A DNA stretch of 64,000 bases from Balanoglossus misakiensis (Eukaryota > Hemichordata), in NCBI GenBank assembly GCA_040954595.2, contig CM082583.2:1922001-1986000 (forward strand), in the 5' to 3' direction. The notes under the pieces were generated by a model. The model saw only the letters and a list, made by a program, of their open reading frames with translations, did no database searches and was not told where the DNA came from. Shown here piece by piece: positions 46,511 through 57,988 of this stretch. A program made the translations under genes and the position numbers. The stretch's first letter is position 1, and every line of letters begins with the position of its first letter.

Positions 46511-49203
46511 TTACTGCACATTTATAATATCTTGTAGCAAATTTTCCCTTAGTTTGAAACTGTAAAAAATAAACTTTATAATAGTACTGGGATGTTGAGA
46601 ACTAAGGATATTTATAAATTTTGCTTCTGTTGGTATGGCATGACAGTAAGAAGGAAGAAAACGTTTCCTCAAGTCCTCGTATATGGGGCAAACTAAACAA
46701 AAATGAAATTCGTTTTCTATTTGATTTGTACTACATAACTGGCAAACTCTGTCTTCCCTTGGAATATTTTCAAATCTACCACTCTCTATACGCAAATTGT
46801 GATTTAACACTTGAAATTTACATAAAGTCCTTCTGAATATCTCCACATTAATAACACCTAAATACTTCTCAAATACAAGATTATTTTTAAAAAGTCGAAA
46901 TGTATCTAACTTCGAGGTATTGAGCAGGCTTGTTTTCCATTGTTGGAAGCCAATATCAAAAGATCTCTGTTTAAATACAGATAAAAAGAAGCATTCATCA
47001 CCTACGGCTTGCATGTCCCATAAGTTTGTAGCAAACGCTTTACATTATAAGCCCAACAATTGTAGCCCTTTTCGGCCATTTCATATTGACATCTTAATAT
47101 ATGTGGCATTATCACTATGTAAAAGTTTCAACCAATATTTAACAATGCGGGACAGTCTCGTAACTCGCAAAGGCACTCTACCAAGTTCCCAGAGAACAGC
47201 AGAGTTGCATGTTTTAGTGCCAACATTTAAAATAAATTTGCAACAAAGACTATGCACAGTTTCCACATCAGAACCCTCGTGAAAGCCCCAAACTTCGCAA
47301 CCATACACAAGGATTGGTAAAATTTTACAGTAGAAAATTCTAAGTGCAATATTAACGTCTACATTCTTAAAGAGGCTGAGGTATTGTTTAATACCGTACA
47401 TCACAATTTTAGCATGTTTCGCAAATTTCTCTTGGGCGCTAGACCATATACCCGAACGAGAGAATTGTAAGCCAAGATAATTAAAATAAGAGACTATTTC
47501 TACATTTTTACCATCTAAATACCATTTTTCACAGTTTTTTAGTCTCCCCTTTCCTAAATACCATGACTTTTGTCTTTATTGAATTAACTTTTAACTTCCA
47601 TTTTTTGCAGTAAATACTCAGTTTATTGAGTTGCCTTTGCAACCTGTGCTTTTTCAAAATCGATAAAGGCACAGTATAACTCCATTTTATGCTTAACTAA
47701 ATTCTTCCATACTGTAGTGTCTAAAATAAAAATATTATCAGTGGTGCTACGATATTTTCGGAATTCAGCCTGTGCTTGTGAAATAGGGCAGTTAGCTTCA
47801 ATAAACTCAGAAATTCGCTTGTGCATAATGTTACATAAAACCTTACTGGCAACAGGAAGTAATGTAATCCCTCTATAGTTACCAACAGAATCACGAGAAC
47901 CTTTTTTGTGAAGAGGGACGATCATACCTTTTACCCATTCTATTGGAAAATTACCTGAATTCAAAATTGCATTACAAAGTTTCAACATGTGACCGGGGGT
48001 TGATTTACCTACTTACCTGTGACAGGGGGGTTGACTTACTTACTTACCTATGTGACCGGGGGTTGATTTACCTACTTACCTGTGACAGGGGGGATTGACT
48101 TACTTACTCACCTACATACGTTGAGGGCGCTATACACACATATATAGGACCGCACTTCCATACTAGGTCATTCATTATCTGACCTGTGCTCTTTCATTTT
48201 GTTACCTGTATGTGTAGGTGAGTTTACCTTTTACAATCCACTTTAGATAGTGCTAAATATAAGCCATCCAAATATTTGAATACCTGGTATTGCTTTAGTT
48301 GATATTTATAGTTGTAGTGGCGGAATTTACTTTATTCTTCTTTAGTTATTTATACTTGTTTTTGGCATTTAAAAATGTGGTGATGTGTGCTTCATGACCG
48401 ATTCAACTTAACTCATGTAACAGATTCATTATCTGACCCGTGCTCTTTCATTTTGTTACCTGTATGTGTAGGCCTACCTGTGCTGTACTATATGTAATGT
48501 ATGACTTATACGGCCGAAATAAAAAGTTGAACCACCAGAAGTGACAACCACAATTTTTCCGAGCATGGTGTATTATTTGCTGACCCTAAATGGGCAAGCT
48601 TCACAAACAGAATCTCTTTAAATTCACGACTGCTATACTTAAAGAATTCTACAGGGATTCCATCGAACCCCGCAGCTTTACCCAGCTTTAATTTCTGGAT
48701 TGACCAGTCAACTTCATCCATTGTGATCTCGTCATCCAGTATACTAGTGTTTATAGAACTGTCATCAACTGAATTACTATTAACAAAATCTTCTGAAGAA
48801 AATGAATTATTAACAAATTCGTCAACTTCTTGGTAAAAATCCGAAAAGTTATCGTCTATATTTCTTGGGGTATTAAACAGTACTCAATCCATTCCTGTGG
48901 TGAAATAGTATCCGGAGCACAGGGAGTGTAGGGTCTCAACATCGACAAGAATCGTTTAGAGTTGGTATCCTTGGCAGCTTCAGCAAAGTTCTTCTGTTTC
49001 AAGATGTCGTAGCTTTTCTTTTTTTGTCTTAACGTGTCACGATAGTTACGTTGTTTAGCGTTAAAGTCACTGTAAGAAGTTGCACTAAGCATACATTTGT
49101 GTATTTTCAAAGCTCTTTTGACTTCCGATTTCAATTTGCTACAATCTTTGTCCCACCATCCATTTTTCTTTACACAATTCTTATCGGTTTTTCTTTTTAC
49201 CAT
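46511..49203 (-). mobile_element. Second, unrelated LINE, decayed
   Basis: Minus-strand blocks in correct order: 48856-49203 (WWDKDCSKLKSEVKRAL, the linker before the reverse transcriptase), 48600-48721 (SIQKLKLGKAAGFDGIPVEF), 47623-47988 (VPLHKKGSRDSVGNYRGITL to DFEKA, where the catalytic core is deleted), 47081-47404 (ILPILVYGCEVWG, ELGRVPLRVTRLSRIVKYWL) and 46511-47014 (zinc motif CQLC...H...C within NLRIESGRFENIPREDRVCQ). The last block has the ordinary ending of many invertebrate LINEs. Clade not assigned. It differs clearly from the 5S-associated LINE. Confidence 0.8.
47995..48595. repeat. Repeat-rich insertion in the second LINE
   Basis: The LINE reading frame is interrupted here by about 600 bp. 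It contains a tandem repeat of about 61 bp (GTGACCGGGGGTTGATTTACC at 47990 and 48051) and a direct duplication of about 55 bp starting TTCATTATCTGACC (about 48170 and 48423), spaced about 255 bp apart. Confidence 0.6.
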
Positions 49204-50080
49204 ACACTGGAGAGATGTGTAAATTAAATTATTTTAATTGTGTGTTATTTGATTTATAGTATTCTTCCCACCTGACCTACAGTACAGGCCTGAGGGTCGT
49301 TCATTGAATATGAGTTAACGATCGACCGACCAATACGTGTACCTTATGAGCTGTAACAGCTGTTGACTCATATGACTGTAAAACGGGAAATTTAGCGAAT
49401 GAGAGCCAAAAAAACGCGATAATAAATAAAGAGTCGCCAAGGACAATGTGTACAATAGAATGTAATTCGGAGATAAACAGAACGCGAAAATAAATCGTCG
49501 CAGAATCGTCACCTCTGTTGATATCGCGAAGCTTTTCAGTCGCGAAAAATTCCCGTTTTAGAGTATGATCATTTGATGCGCTTTGAGGACTCGTGTGGTC
49601 GATGAAATATATCATTTACCGGTCCGAAATTCTCTAGATATTCTGATTCTGTGCTATACTTCCAGTGACGGCATGCAATAAAGACCTATAACAACTAAGT
49701 GTCGCACACACCCATGGTTCTGTCTCCATTCAAGATGAAACTTGGGTTGAAGACTTTGATCAGAGAAGGGATTTTTCACAAAAAAAAGCAATAGAAGTTA
49801 TTGTGTTAATTTTGTGAAAAAAGACGACAAGGTGACTACGGCGTGTTAATGGTTATATGAGAGAACTGCCGTAGGCCAGCTCTGCAGTGTTTCTCCAACG
49901 GAGTTTAAATACAGCTAGTGCTGCAGTATTGTTTTAAAACAGATGACAGTTTTTGTTTGTAAAACTGACAGAGAAATCGCGTTCCTAATGAATAAAATCA
50001 TGATCGTTCTCGTTCAACTTTTGTGGTATTTACACCGAGTCCTGTTCCCCCGCAGTGGCACCTGTTTGATCCCAGAATTC
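49204..50080. other. Nothing recognised
   Basis: No supported gene or repeat. Confidence 0.35.
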
Positions 50081-50371
50081 CTAGGACATATCCATTGCAG
50101 CTGTTTGTTGTATATCCTTCGAAGGAGCTGGTGCGCGTTGTAGCCAAGGTGGATGCATTGCTCCATTTGCCAGTTCTCTTCCCCGCGCCGCCCAATCGTG
50201 TCCCTCTGCAATCGACGAAATCTGCCCCAAGGCCCCTTCGAAATCGCCCTTGTATTCTTCCACGTGTTTCCGAAACGTACGGTTAAAGTAGTCGTACAGC
50301 TTCACGTCGTTAAACCTGGCGACCATTTCCCTCAGCGCGGGCGTCAGAGGCGCGGGCTTCTCCTTGTGCAG
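50081..50371 (-). CDS. Galactose-3-O-sulfotransferase-like terminal exon
   Basis: A 96-codon exon in phase, following an acceptor ACACTCCTTTTGCAAG on the minus strand and ending at a stop. It reads LTPALREMVARFNDVKLYDY then FNRTFRKHVEEYKGDF, matching the C-terminal LYd.FN.tF...ve..g segment of the galactosylceramide/galactose-3-O-sulfotransferase family (Golgi enzymes transferring sulfate from PAPS to galactose). The usual FW is FR here. The sulfate-donor-binding part is not found upstream, where there is only intron-like sequence and unrelated frames. This is therefore either the last exon of a gene extending beyond what I can recognise or a 3' remnant. Confidence 0.55.
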   Translation of the reverse strand: MHKEKPAPLTPALREMVARFNDVKLYDYFNRTFRKHVEEYKGDFEGALGQISSIAEGHDWAARGRELANGAMHPPWLQRAPAPSKDIQQTAAMDMS

Positions 50372-50948
50372 CTTGCAAAAGGAGTGTTACGGCACGCTGG
50401 CCGTTGAGGGCAGTGAGAAAAAATAGACTTAATGAATGGCTCGCTTTGATGAACCAACCGGCGCCCACGCAACAAACACGGTCAACAACAGTCACACCAC
50501 AATGCTATTTCCTTACTTATGGAAACTTTTAATTATTAAAACTAAAGCATTGATAAATATAACCTGATTGTGCACTGAAAAAAACACAAAAATAAGTGAC
50601 TACCTTAAATGTGACTAGGTGTGGAAATAAAAGACTAAAGTCCAATATTCCGTTCCGACGGCGAAGTTCAGTCCGAGTAGCGCTCTGGCAAAAATCCAGC
50701 GGTAGACAGCACGGCTTCCAGGTGCGGCTACCAGACCAGTACAACGTGAGACGGTACCAAAAGGAGCACGAGCCCGATAGGCTTGTGTCCCTAACTATTA
50801 AGTAAACACCTGGCGAACGCGAGTACAGACAGGTTAATCAGATATACGCGTGGGAGGAGTCAATTGATTTGTCATAAAATCTACTCGACGCATTTCTAGT
50901 CGTGGTAAACCGCGTCACCAAACCCCAAAATTCATTCCTGGGCACAAT
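50372..50948. other. Intergenic or intronic interval
   Basis: Separates the sulfotransferase-like exon from the plus-strand VWA7-like start. No clear promoter elements or further exons recognised. Confidence 0.35.
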
Positions 50949-52946
50949 ATGAAGAGCCGTCGTTGCTCCGCGTTTGTCGCCCTGCTCATATTCGCCAGTG
51001 TCTTGGTGGGCACCGAGGCATTCTACGCTTTGCTGAGTAAGTCCGAAAGCCCACAAGATGACCACACTCATTACACAATGTCCCACGAAGCCTTACTGAC
51101 TGTAGTGGCCAAATATCTGGAAGGCAACCCTCGGACAGGAAGTTCCGTACAGCCCGGTGATTTAGTCGGACTCGATCCGTTGACGTCGTCAAGTCTGTGT
51201 ACAGCCTACTATGGGGGGGGGGGGGGTGTATTCGTCTCCTTTTCTATCTCAAAACCCAGAAATTTAAATGCATTGCTGTGCACTTGATAGATAGCGAATA
51301 ACTGCTAAAAAACAGCCCCTGACTTCTCAAATCCCCGTATGCTCGCATTAGTGGATGCGTCATGGTGAATTACTTTATAATGTGTCAATATCTTATTCTC
51401 AATATGTATCTTTGTATCAAGTAAATACATTTAATATGAAATTAAGCTGGGCTTTGAAATCATGTTCAGCATTTTCGCGCACGGCGATAGTCCTGTATTC
51501 AGGCAACGGTGGGCTGAATAAACGGGTGCGGCACATTCCACTTGTTGCTGTGAACAGCTGGGTGATTGGGGAAAGTTGTTTGCTTCAGGATAAATAAGGA
51601 AGATATGAGAGGGGGGTAAGTGCTAAAGCCGGCTTCTTGGTTTCCCATGTTACATGTTAGCATGTACGTTACATCTAGCTCCATACACATAACACAATAG
51701 TGTGACAAAAGTGTCAGAAATACATACTCACATATAAATTAATATTCTTATTTTCTTCAAAGAGGGACAAGTTTCTGCCATACCCTTAGAAGAAGCTATA
51801 GAAGAAATGGTCGACGGCAATCTGAATGTCGATTTCTATGAATATTCATCTCCAGAGGCGCATGTAAATGCAGAAAATTTCAAAAAAGGTAACAAGTATT
51901 TAAGCGAACAATATCCGGGAATATCCCCATAAGATTTTGTGTGTGTCTCAAAATGTGTTTCCCCTTTCTTTTATATTTTGAACACAAAATGAAGGAATGA
52001 TTTCAAACAATAAACTGCTATACAAAGTGAATCTTAAAGTTCATAACTCGAACAAGAAAGACTTAGTGATTTGCAATAAAGAAATGAAGTCGACACGGTC
52101 GTACAAACTTACATTTGTTTTTGTTTTTTCTCGAGAGAGTAGCTATTTCATTTACACAAACTTTACCGTCATGTAAATTCTACCTGTGGTGTAAATATCA
52201 TTCTCCTGATAGTTGATTCATATGGCCTTAATTTGTACTAGTAGTGATTACCATTTATTTTTATTTGAAAATGTACATTGTCTGTCATATTTTGGGGTAC
52301 ATCGTAAATGTTACAATATTTTTTCTAGTTTGACACAATTTACTGTAAAATACATTGTGTCAAACTAGAAAAAATATCCAATGATTAAACCAGCATAACT
52401 CTGAACTGGTGATTTCAATATTCATTAACCAATCACACTTTATTATTGGAAAACTAACAGGTAACCGTCGACTTCAAAACACCCGTGACGTCATCATCCA
52501 GCTCTTGCAGGAGTCAGAGCCTGACTACTCGTCAGCCAGAAATTTGATTGGAGAATATTTGCATATAGTTCAAGATTTCTATACCAACGCAAACTGGGTG
52601 GAAATGAACGGCCCAGTTGCATACGAAGACTTGGGTAATTGATATACATGTATTAAAACATTCCAGAATGAAATCTTGTGGTTATATTGTATTTGGTGTT
52701 AGGCTACACGGGCAGTGGTCAGGTACCGTTGACGCTAACCATGTTCCCCTAAAGGGGCAAACGACATTTGGGTGAAAGGTTGGTCTTATTCGCTACAAAG
52801 TAGAAACAGTCCACTGACAAGTTATTTCGCCGACAAGTTGGGTATTGATTTTTTGGCATTTATGATTTATGCGTAGGATTATCGGGAGTGGACATTCTTC
52901 CAGTTACTAAGGGCAACGAATATACGTGCAACGATTGTGACGACAG
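50949..52946 (+). CDS. VWA7/Het-C-like secreted protein, first four exons
   Basis: Exon 1 (50949 to about 51225) begins with ATG and a signal peptide (about 24 residues, FVALLIFASVLVGTEAF core), then HYTMSHEALLTVVAKYL. Exon 2 (about 51765-51888) reads IPLEEAIEEMVDGNLNVDFY. Exon 3 (52461-52634) reads ARNLIGEYLHIVQDFYTNAN then WVEM, the family's hallmark LG..LH..QDFY..sNWVE. Exon 4 (52877-52946) has YTCNDCDD. Phases agree at exon 2/3 (1+2) and exon 3/4 (1+2), with donors GTAACA, GTAATT and GTATGT. The exon 1 donor falls in a 14-G run, so its exact end and phase are uncertain. The rest of the Het-C domain and the VWA domain were not found before the array at 55161. Confidence 0.72.
52316..52377. 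repeat. Perfect 24-bp-arm hairpin in intron 2
   Basis: 52316-52339 and 52354-52377 are exact complements (TTTTTTCTAGTTTGACACAA in the arm) with a 14-base loop. It lies in the VWA7-like intron between exons 2 and 3, 84 bases before exon 3. Confidence 0.9.
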
Positions 52947-54057
52947 GTATGTAAGAACAAAATCGCAATATAGACTGTTATTGATACGTGTTGCGTTTCT
53001 TTCCCTCTTCAATAGTAAATAATACTGTTAGAATTCGAAGGGGTAAACCCTGGTGAACAAACACAGTGTGAATACCTAGGTTGTCGACCAACAGTTAGGC
53101 TAAGCAGGTGTTCGAGGTGAAAACGCCTTCTAGAAATACGTAGGATAGATCATGATTTATTTTGTCACGACCCAAGGAAACTAATACTGCGCCTCCAGAG
53201 CTTCTATAAATGGAAATGTCGTAAATACCACAGGGCGGCTGTTTACACAGCTATTTCTTTGTCAGATTTATGAAATTCTTACCACTTGATGAGTCACATG
53301 AGAACTAAACAGAAGTGGAGTTTAACCCCCTCCTTGTGCTTATTCCTATTCAGTACTGTGATTTATCATCAAGGCGTTAACTTTAAGTGGAACCTTGTAT
53401 GTGCATGAACAGGGCCATTACATGCGTTATGTACCACAATCCAAAATCACAACACACTTTCATTATCTGACTGTGGTCGGCCAAATAAACACGGGAGCAT
53501 ATCGAGCATTGGTTTGATTAAACCCCGGTGCGGGGTATAAAAGACCCCCAAAATCAGTGGCGAATCTTAATGCCGTTTGACTGACAACAGACAACACCAA
53601 CGATCTCGGCTCTATGAAAATCGGCCCAAACAGGTTCAAAAATAAAGAATTACACCACACAACGACAGTAGTTGGCTTTATAAACACACACAACATAAAG
53701 TTATCGACGAAAAAGTACACGAGCTTTTGGGAGAAATCTGGTTTCAGTGCTTTTCAGAAGCGTCCCTGGGAAACAATAACCACGCCATTCAAACAGTTGT
53801 CAATCGCGTGGAAGTGTAAAGTGTTCAATTATTTTCTGTGTACATGAGAGCAATTACACCACAGGGGACTGCAAATATGAAAGTTATAAATGGCGAAGTA
53901 CGTTCTGTTCTGCGTTTTCCCAACCTGTCTTATCATTTGCTAATCCAGAATAAAAGCTATCTATTTCCCATTAATCACCTGCTAACGACTTAATCTGTGT
54001 GCCCCATCCACGGATTAAGTTGATAAAGTAAACATCGGCCAGCGAGTACTGGGTATA
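52947..54057. other. No recognised exon
   Basis: I searched for continuation exons of the VWA7-like gene and saw none. A 77-codon frame at 53614-53847 has no recognised domain. Confidence 0.35.
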
Positions 54058-54769
54058 ACCATGGAGGTACTAGAGAGAAGGAGCGAGGACGGATTTAAGC
54101 GGATTAAATCCCTTTCTTCTGAAGTGTGATAAGCTTCTTAAGTCTTTGTGTTTCTGTGTCGATAGCGTCCTTTGAACCCACCGTGCGTTGCCGCCGATTT
54201 TACAGTTAGGTTTGCAAGACCTACGGGGTAAAATTTCTATGATATTAAAAACACTATGCGCACATCGCGGACGAGCGTACTACATATGCGTGGTGACTTT
54301 TATTTACATCTAGAGGTCAAGTTTACGCATCACCACTACCGGAAACGTGTCAGGCGGACGTCTTGGAAGACTTGTGGCGTTATTTCTCTTGTTTGTACAA
54401 CCAAAAAGTATGATTTTGAAATGAATATTTTGAGTTTGTAGCAATTTTCAGCAAAAAACAACAAGTTCATAGGTTTTATTCCCGATGCAAGCTGTTTTGT
54501 TAGTGTGGGATGGTGTGGGATGCCCGATATTCACCATTGTAATTGCCAGCGCGGAGACGTTCGGCACAGCAGTTTGGTCCGGTTGTTTATGCTTAGAGAC
54601 GCGACGCCAGCTATGAGTTGTTTATCTACGCAAGCGCACAGCTTGAATAAACGCCTATCAGGTGATAAAATGTTGAGAGCCTAATGTTATCTGCAAACAG
54701 ATTAAGACGCACATGGGGTTCATAGGAAACAATAGCGTCCTCGCTCCTTCTCTCTAGTACCTCCATGGT
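54058..54769. mobile_element. Element with perfect 33-bp TIRs (712 bp)
   Basis: 54058-54090 and 54737-54769 are exact reverse complements (start ACCATGGAGGTACTAGAGAG). Flanks read ..GTATA and ATAAC.., compatible with a TA or ATA target duplication. No transposase frame. Class unassigned (TA would suggest Tc1/mariner). Confidence 0.8.
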
Positions 54770-55160
54770 ATAACAAGAGGAAGGGAGGAAACTCGCTCAA
54801 GGCATGTCTGCAGTTTTCTTATGCTTAAAAATGTGAGCAGCTCGCTTTGGACGCGTGGAAATTGCTTCGTTGTCTCAAAAAACGTGACTGGACGTTCACT
54901 CGGCGATGTCCAGAGGTCGCCCGTAAAGCCGGAAACCACTTTTGACCTTTGACTGTTTATTTCAAGACCACGTGAGCTTCAGAGGTAAACAAATTACCCA
55001 AGATACTTTGAGGTTACAGTCGGGTCAAGATTCAAACGCATAGGTTCACGCATAAGTCTATGGTTCACGTTCGTTCATACGTCCCTGTATGCGGTCACTT
55101 GGACCAGTTCTCCGGTCATTTTGCATCAGTTGCACAAACACAGCTAGATTCAAATAGAAT
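54770..55160. other. Nothing recognised before the right array
   Basis: No supported feature. No homology seen to the recombinase sequence that borders the left array. Confidence 0.35.
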
Positions 55161-57956
55161 GCTACAGTGGTCAAGGTCAATGAGTAGTTGTGCATTGAAC
55201 CCATGAATTTTTAATTAGTCACATGACCTGGCGGCCATCTTGGATTTTCTGAAAAAATGCAAATCTCAGATCTCAGAAACTACAAGTCAGATCGACTTCA
55301 AATTTGGCGTGCAGGTAGACTACCTTCTGTCAAACATTTTTGTAATTGGAAATTATGCTGTCAATGTTGCAGTTTTTTTGCTACAATTTTTTTTCTGAAA
55401 TCTGGCTTAAATTTCAAAAATCTTCTTCTCCAGAACCGGTGATAACCGAGACATGGGGTTTGGGGTATGTGGTCACCTAACTGATGTCTATCAAGTTTGC
55501 GAAGATCATTGTGATTAGTCGAAGATTATGGCGGCCATATTGGATTTTCGAAAAACCCTAGTAAAATTTCAAAAATCTTCTTCTCGAGAACTGGCGATAA
55601 CCGAGTCACAAGATTTTGTGTGTGTGGTCATTCAACAGATGTCTATCAAGTTTGCGAAGAGGAATGTGATTGGTCGAAGATTATGGCGGCCATATTGGAT
55701 TTTGTGAAAAACAATTAAAAAGTAAAAATTCCCTTTCTAGCCTAAAAATTGATAGCACAGAAATTCTTTTTATGGATATGAATCATCATATAACAAGAAT
55801 AAGCTATAAATATTTTGGTAATTTTGGCAATGACCTTTGACCTACTTTTGACGCATCAATTTTCTGCATATCTAATTCCAGGCTAACCAATAGGGCTATA
55901 AGTTTGGTTTTTGATGTATGTGGATTTGTATGTGATCAAAAAATTTTGGTACTTTTCATGACCCCTTTGACCTCTGCTGACCTCATTAAATATGCGCATA
56001 CCTAATTACAGATGAACCAATAGACCTAGAGGTTTTGTTTTTGTTGGACAGGACAAGTATAGGGTCAAAATTTTTTACCCAAATTTTGGGTGACCTCTGG
56101 TGACCTTTGACCTAATTTCGCAAATCTCAGCATCCACAGCAGATACAGCCTTGGCGTTTGGAGGTATGGGGCCATAATGAAAAGCCAAAGTTTTGGGTCA
56201 CCTGTGACACCTGCTTAACTCATTATTTATGTGCATACCTAATTCCGGGCTAACCAAAAGGGTTAGAGGTCTGGTTTTTGTTGGACATGGACCACTATGG
56301 GTCAAAATTTTCTGCCCAAACTGTGGGTGACCTCTGACCTACTTAACACTATATCAGCACTAAACATAGATATAATCTTGATATTTCATGGGATAAAACA
56401 CAGCATTATGTTTCTACTCATTAATTATGTGCATATCTAATAATCAGATCAGATAATAGAGCTTGGGCCCGGACAATGCTGCTTGCAGCTTTAATTCTGT
56501 CTTTCTTTCTTCTTTCTTTCTTTCTTTATTCTTGTGTCAATTCTTTGTCGCTCTAGATCTCAGAGACCACTGCAGGTACACTTCTGAAACTTGCTACAGT
56601 GGTCAAGGTCAATGAGTAGTCGTGCATTGAACCCTTGAATTTTTAATTAGTCACATGACCTGGCGGCCATCTTGGATTTTCTGAAAAAATGCAAATCTCA
56701 GATCTCAGAAACTACAAGTCAGATCGACTTCAAATTTGGCGTGCAGGTAGACTACCTTCTGCCCATCATTTTTGTAATTGGAAATTATGCTGTCAATGTT
56801 GCAGTTTTTTTGCTACAATTTTTTTTCTGAAATCTGGTCAAAATTTCAAAAATCTTCTTCTCCAGAACCGGTGACAACCGAGACACGGGGTTTGGTGTAT
56901 GTGGTCACCTAACTGATGTCTATCAAGTTTGCGAAGATCATTGTGATTGGTCGTAGATTATGGCGGCCATATTGGATTTTCGAAAAACCATAGTAAAACT
57001 CAAAAAATCTTCTTCTCCAGAACGGGCGATAACTGAGTCGCAAGATTCGGGGAGTTTGGTCACTTCACTGATGTCTATCAAGTTTGCAAAGAGCATTGTG
57101 ATTGGTCGAAGATTATGGCGGCCATATTGGATTTTGTTAAAAGCAGTGAAAAATTGAAATTCCTTTTCCTAGTCTAAAAATTGATAGCATACAAACTCTT
57201 TTTATGGATATCAATCGTCATGTGACTAAATTATGTTACAATTTTTTGGCGATTTTTCACATGACCTTTGACCTACTTTTCACACGTTATTATTTCTGCA
57301 TATCTATTTCCAGGCTAACCTATAGGGCTAGACGTTTGGTTTTTGATGCATGTGGATTAGTGTGTGATCAAAATATTTTGCTACTTTTCATGACCCCTTT
57401 GACCTCTGCTGACCTCATTAATTATGCACATAGCTAATTACAGGCGAACCAATAGAGCTAGAGGTTTGGTTTTTGTTGGACATGGACCACTATGGGAACA
57501 AAATTTTTTGCCCAAATGTTGGGTGACCTCTGGTGACCTTTGACCTACTTTCGCATATCTCAGCATCCAGAGCAGATAGAGCCTTGGCATTTGGCAGGAT
57601 GGGGCCAAAATGTACAGCCACATTTTTGGGTCACCTGTGACACCTGCTGACCTCATTAAATATGCACATACCTAATTACAGGCGAACCAATAGAGCTAGA
57701 GTTTTAGTTTTTGTTTGACATGGACCAGTATGGGTCAAAAAATTTTGCCCAAATGTTGGGTGACCTCAGGTGACCTTTGACCTACTTCACCCTATTTCAG
57801 CAGCAATAATACACACATCCTTGTTATGTCATGCGATAATACATCCGATAGAAAATTCTGTTTCTTCTCATTCATACTGTGCATATATAATTCAAGATCA
57901 GCGCTTGGGCCCGACAATGCTGCTCGCAGCTTTAATTCTGTCTTTCTTTCTTCTTT

Positions 57957-57988
57957 ACGGGCCCAAGCCAAGCCAGGCTTGGGCCCGT
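57957..57988. repeat. Perfect 13-bp-arm hairpin at a unit junction (right array)
   Basis: ACGGGCCCAAGCC, loop AAGCCA, then the exact complement. It is placed in the CTTT linker between two units, a few bases further from the unit end than the hairpins at 6080 and 62522. Confidence 0.8.
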
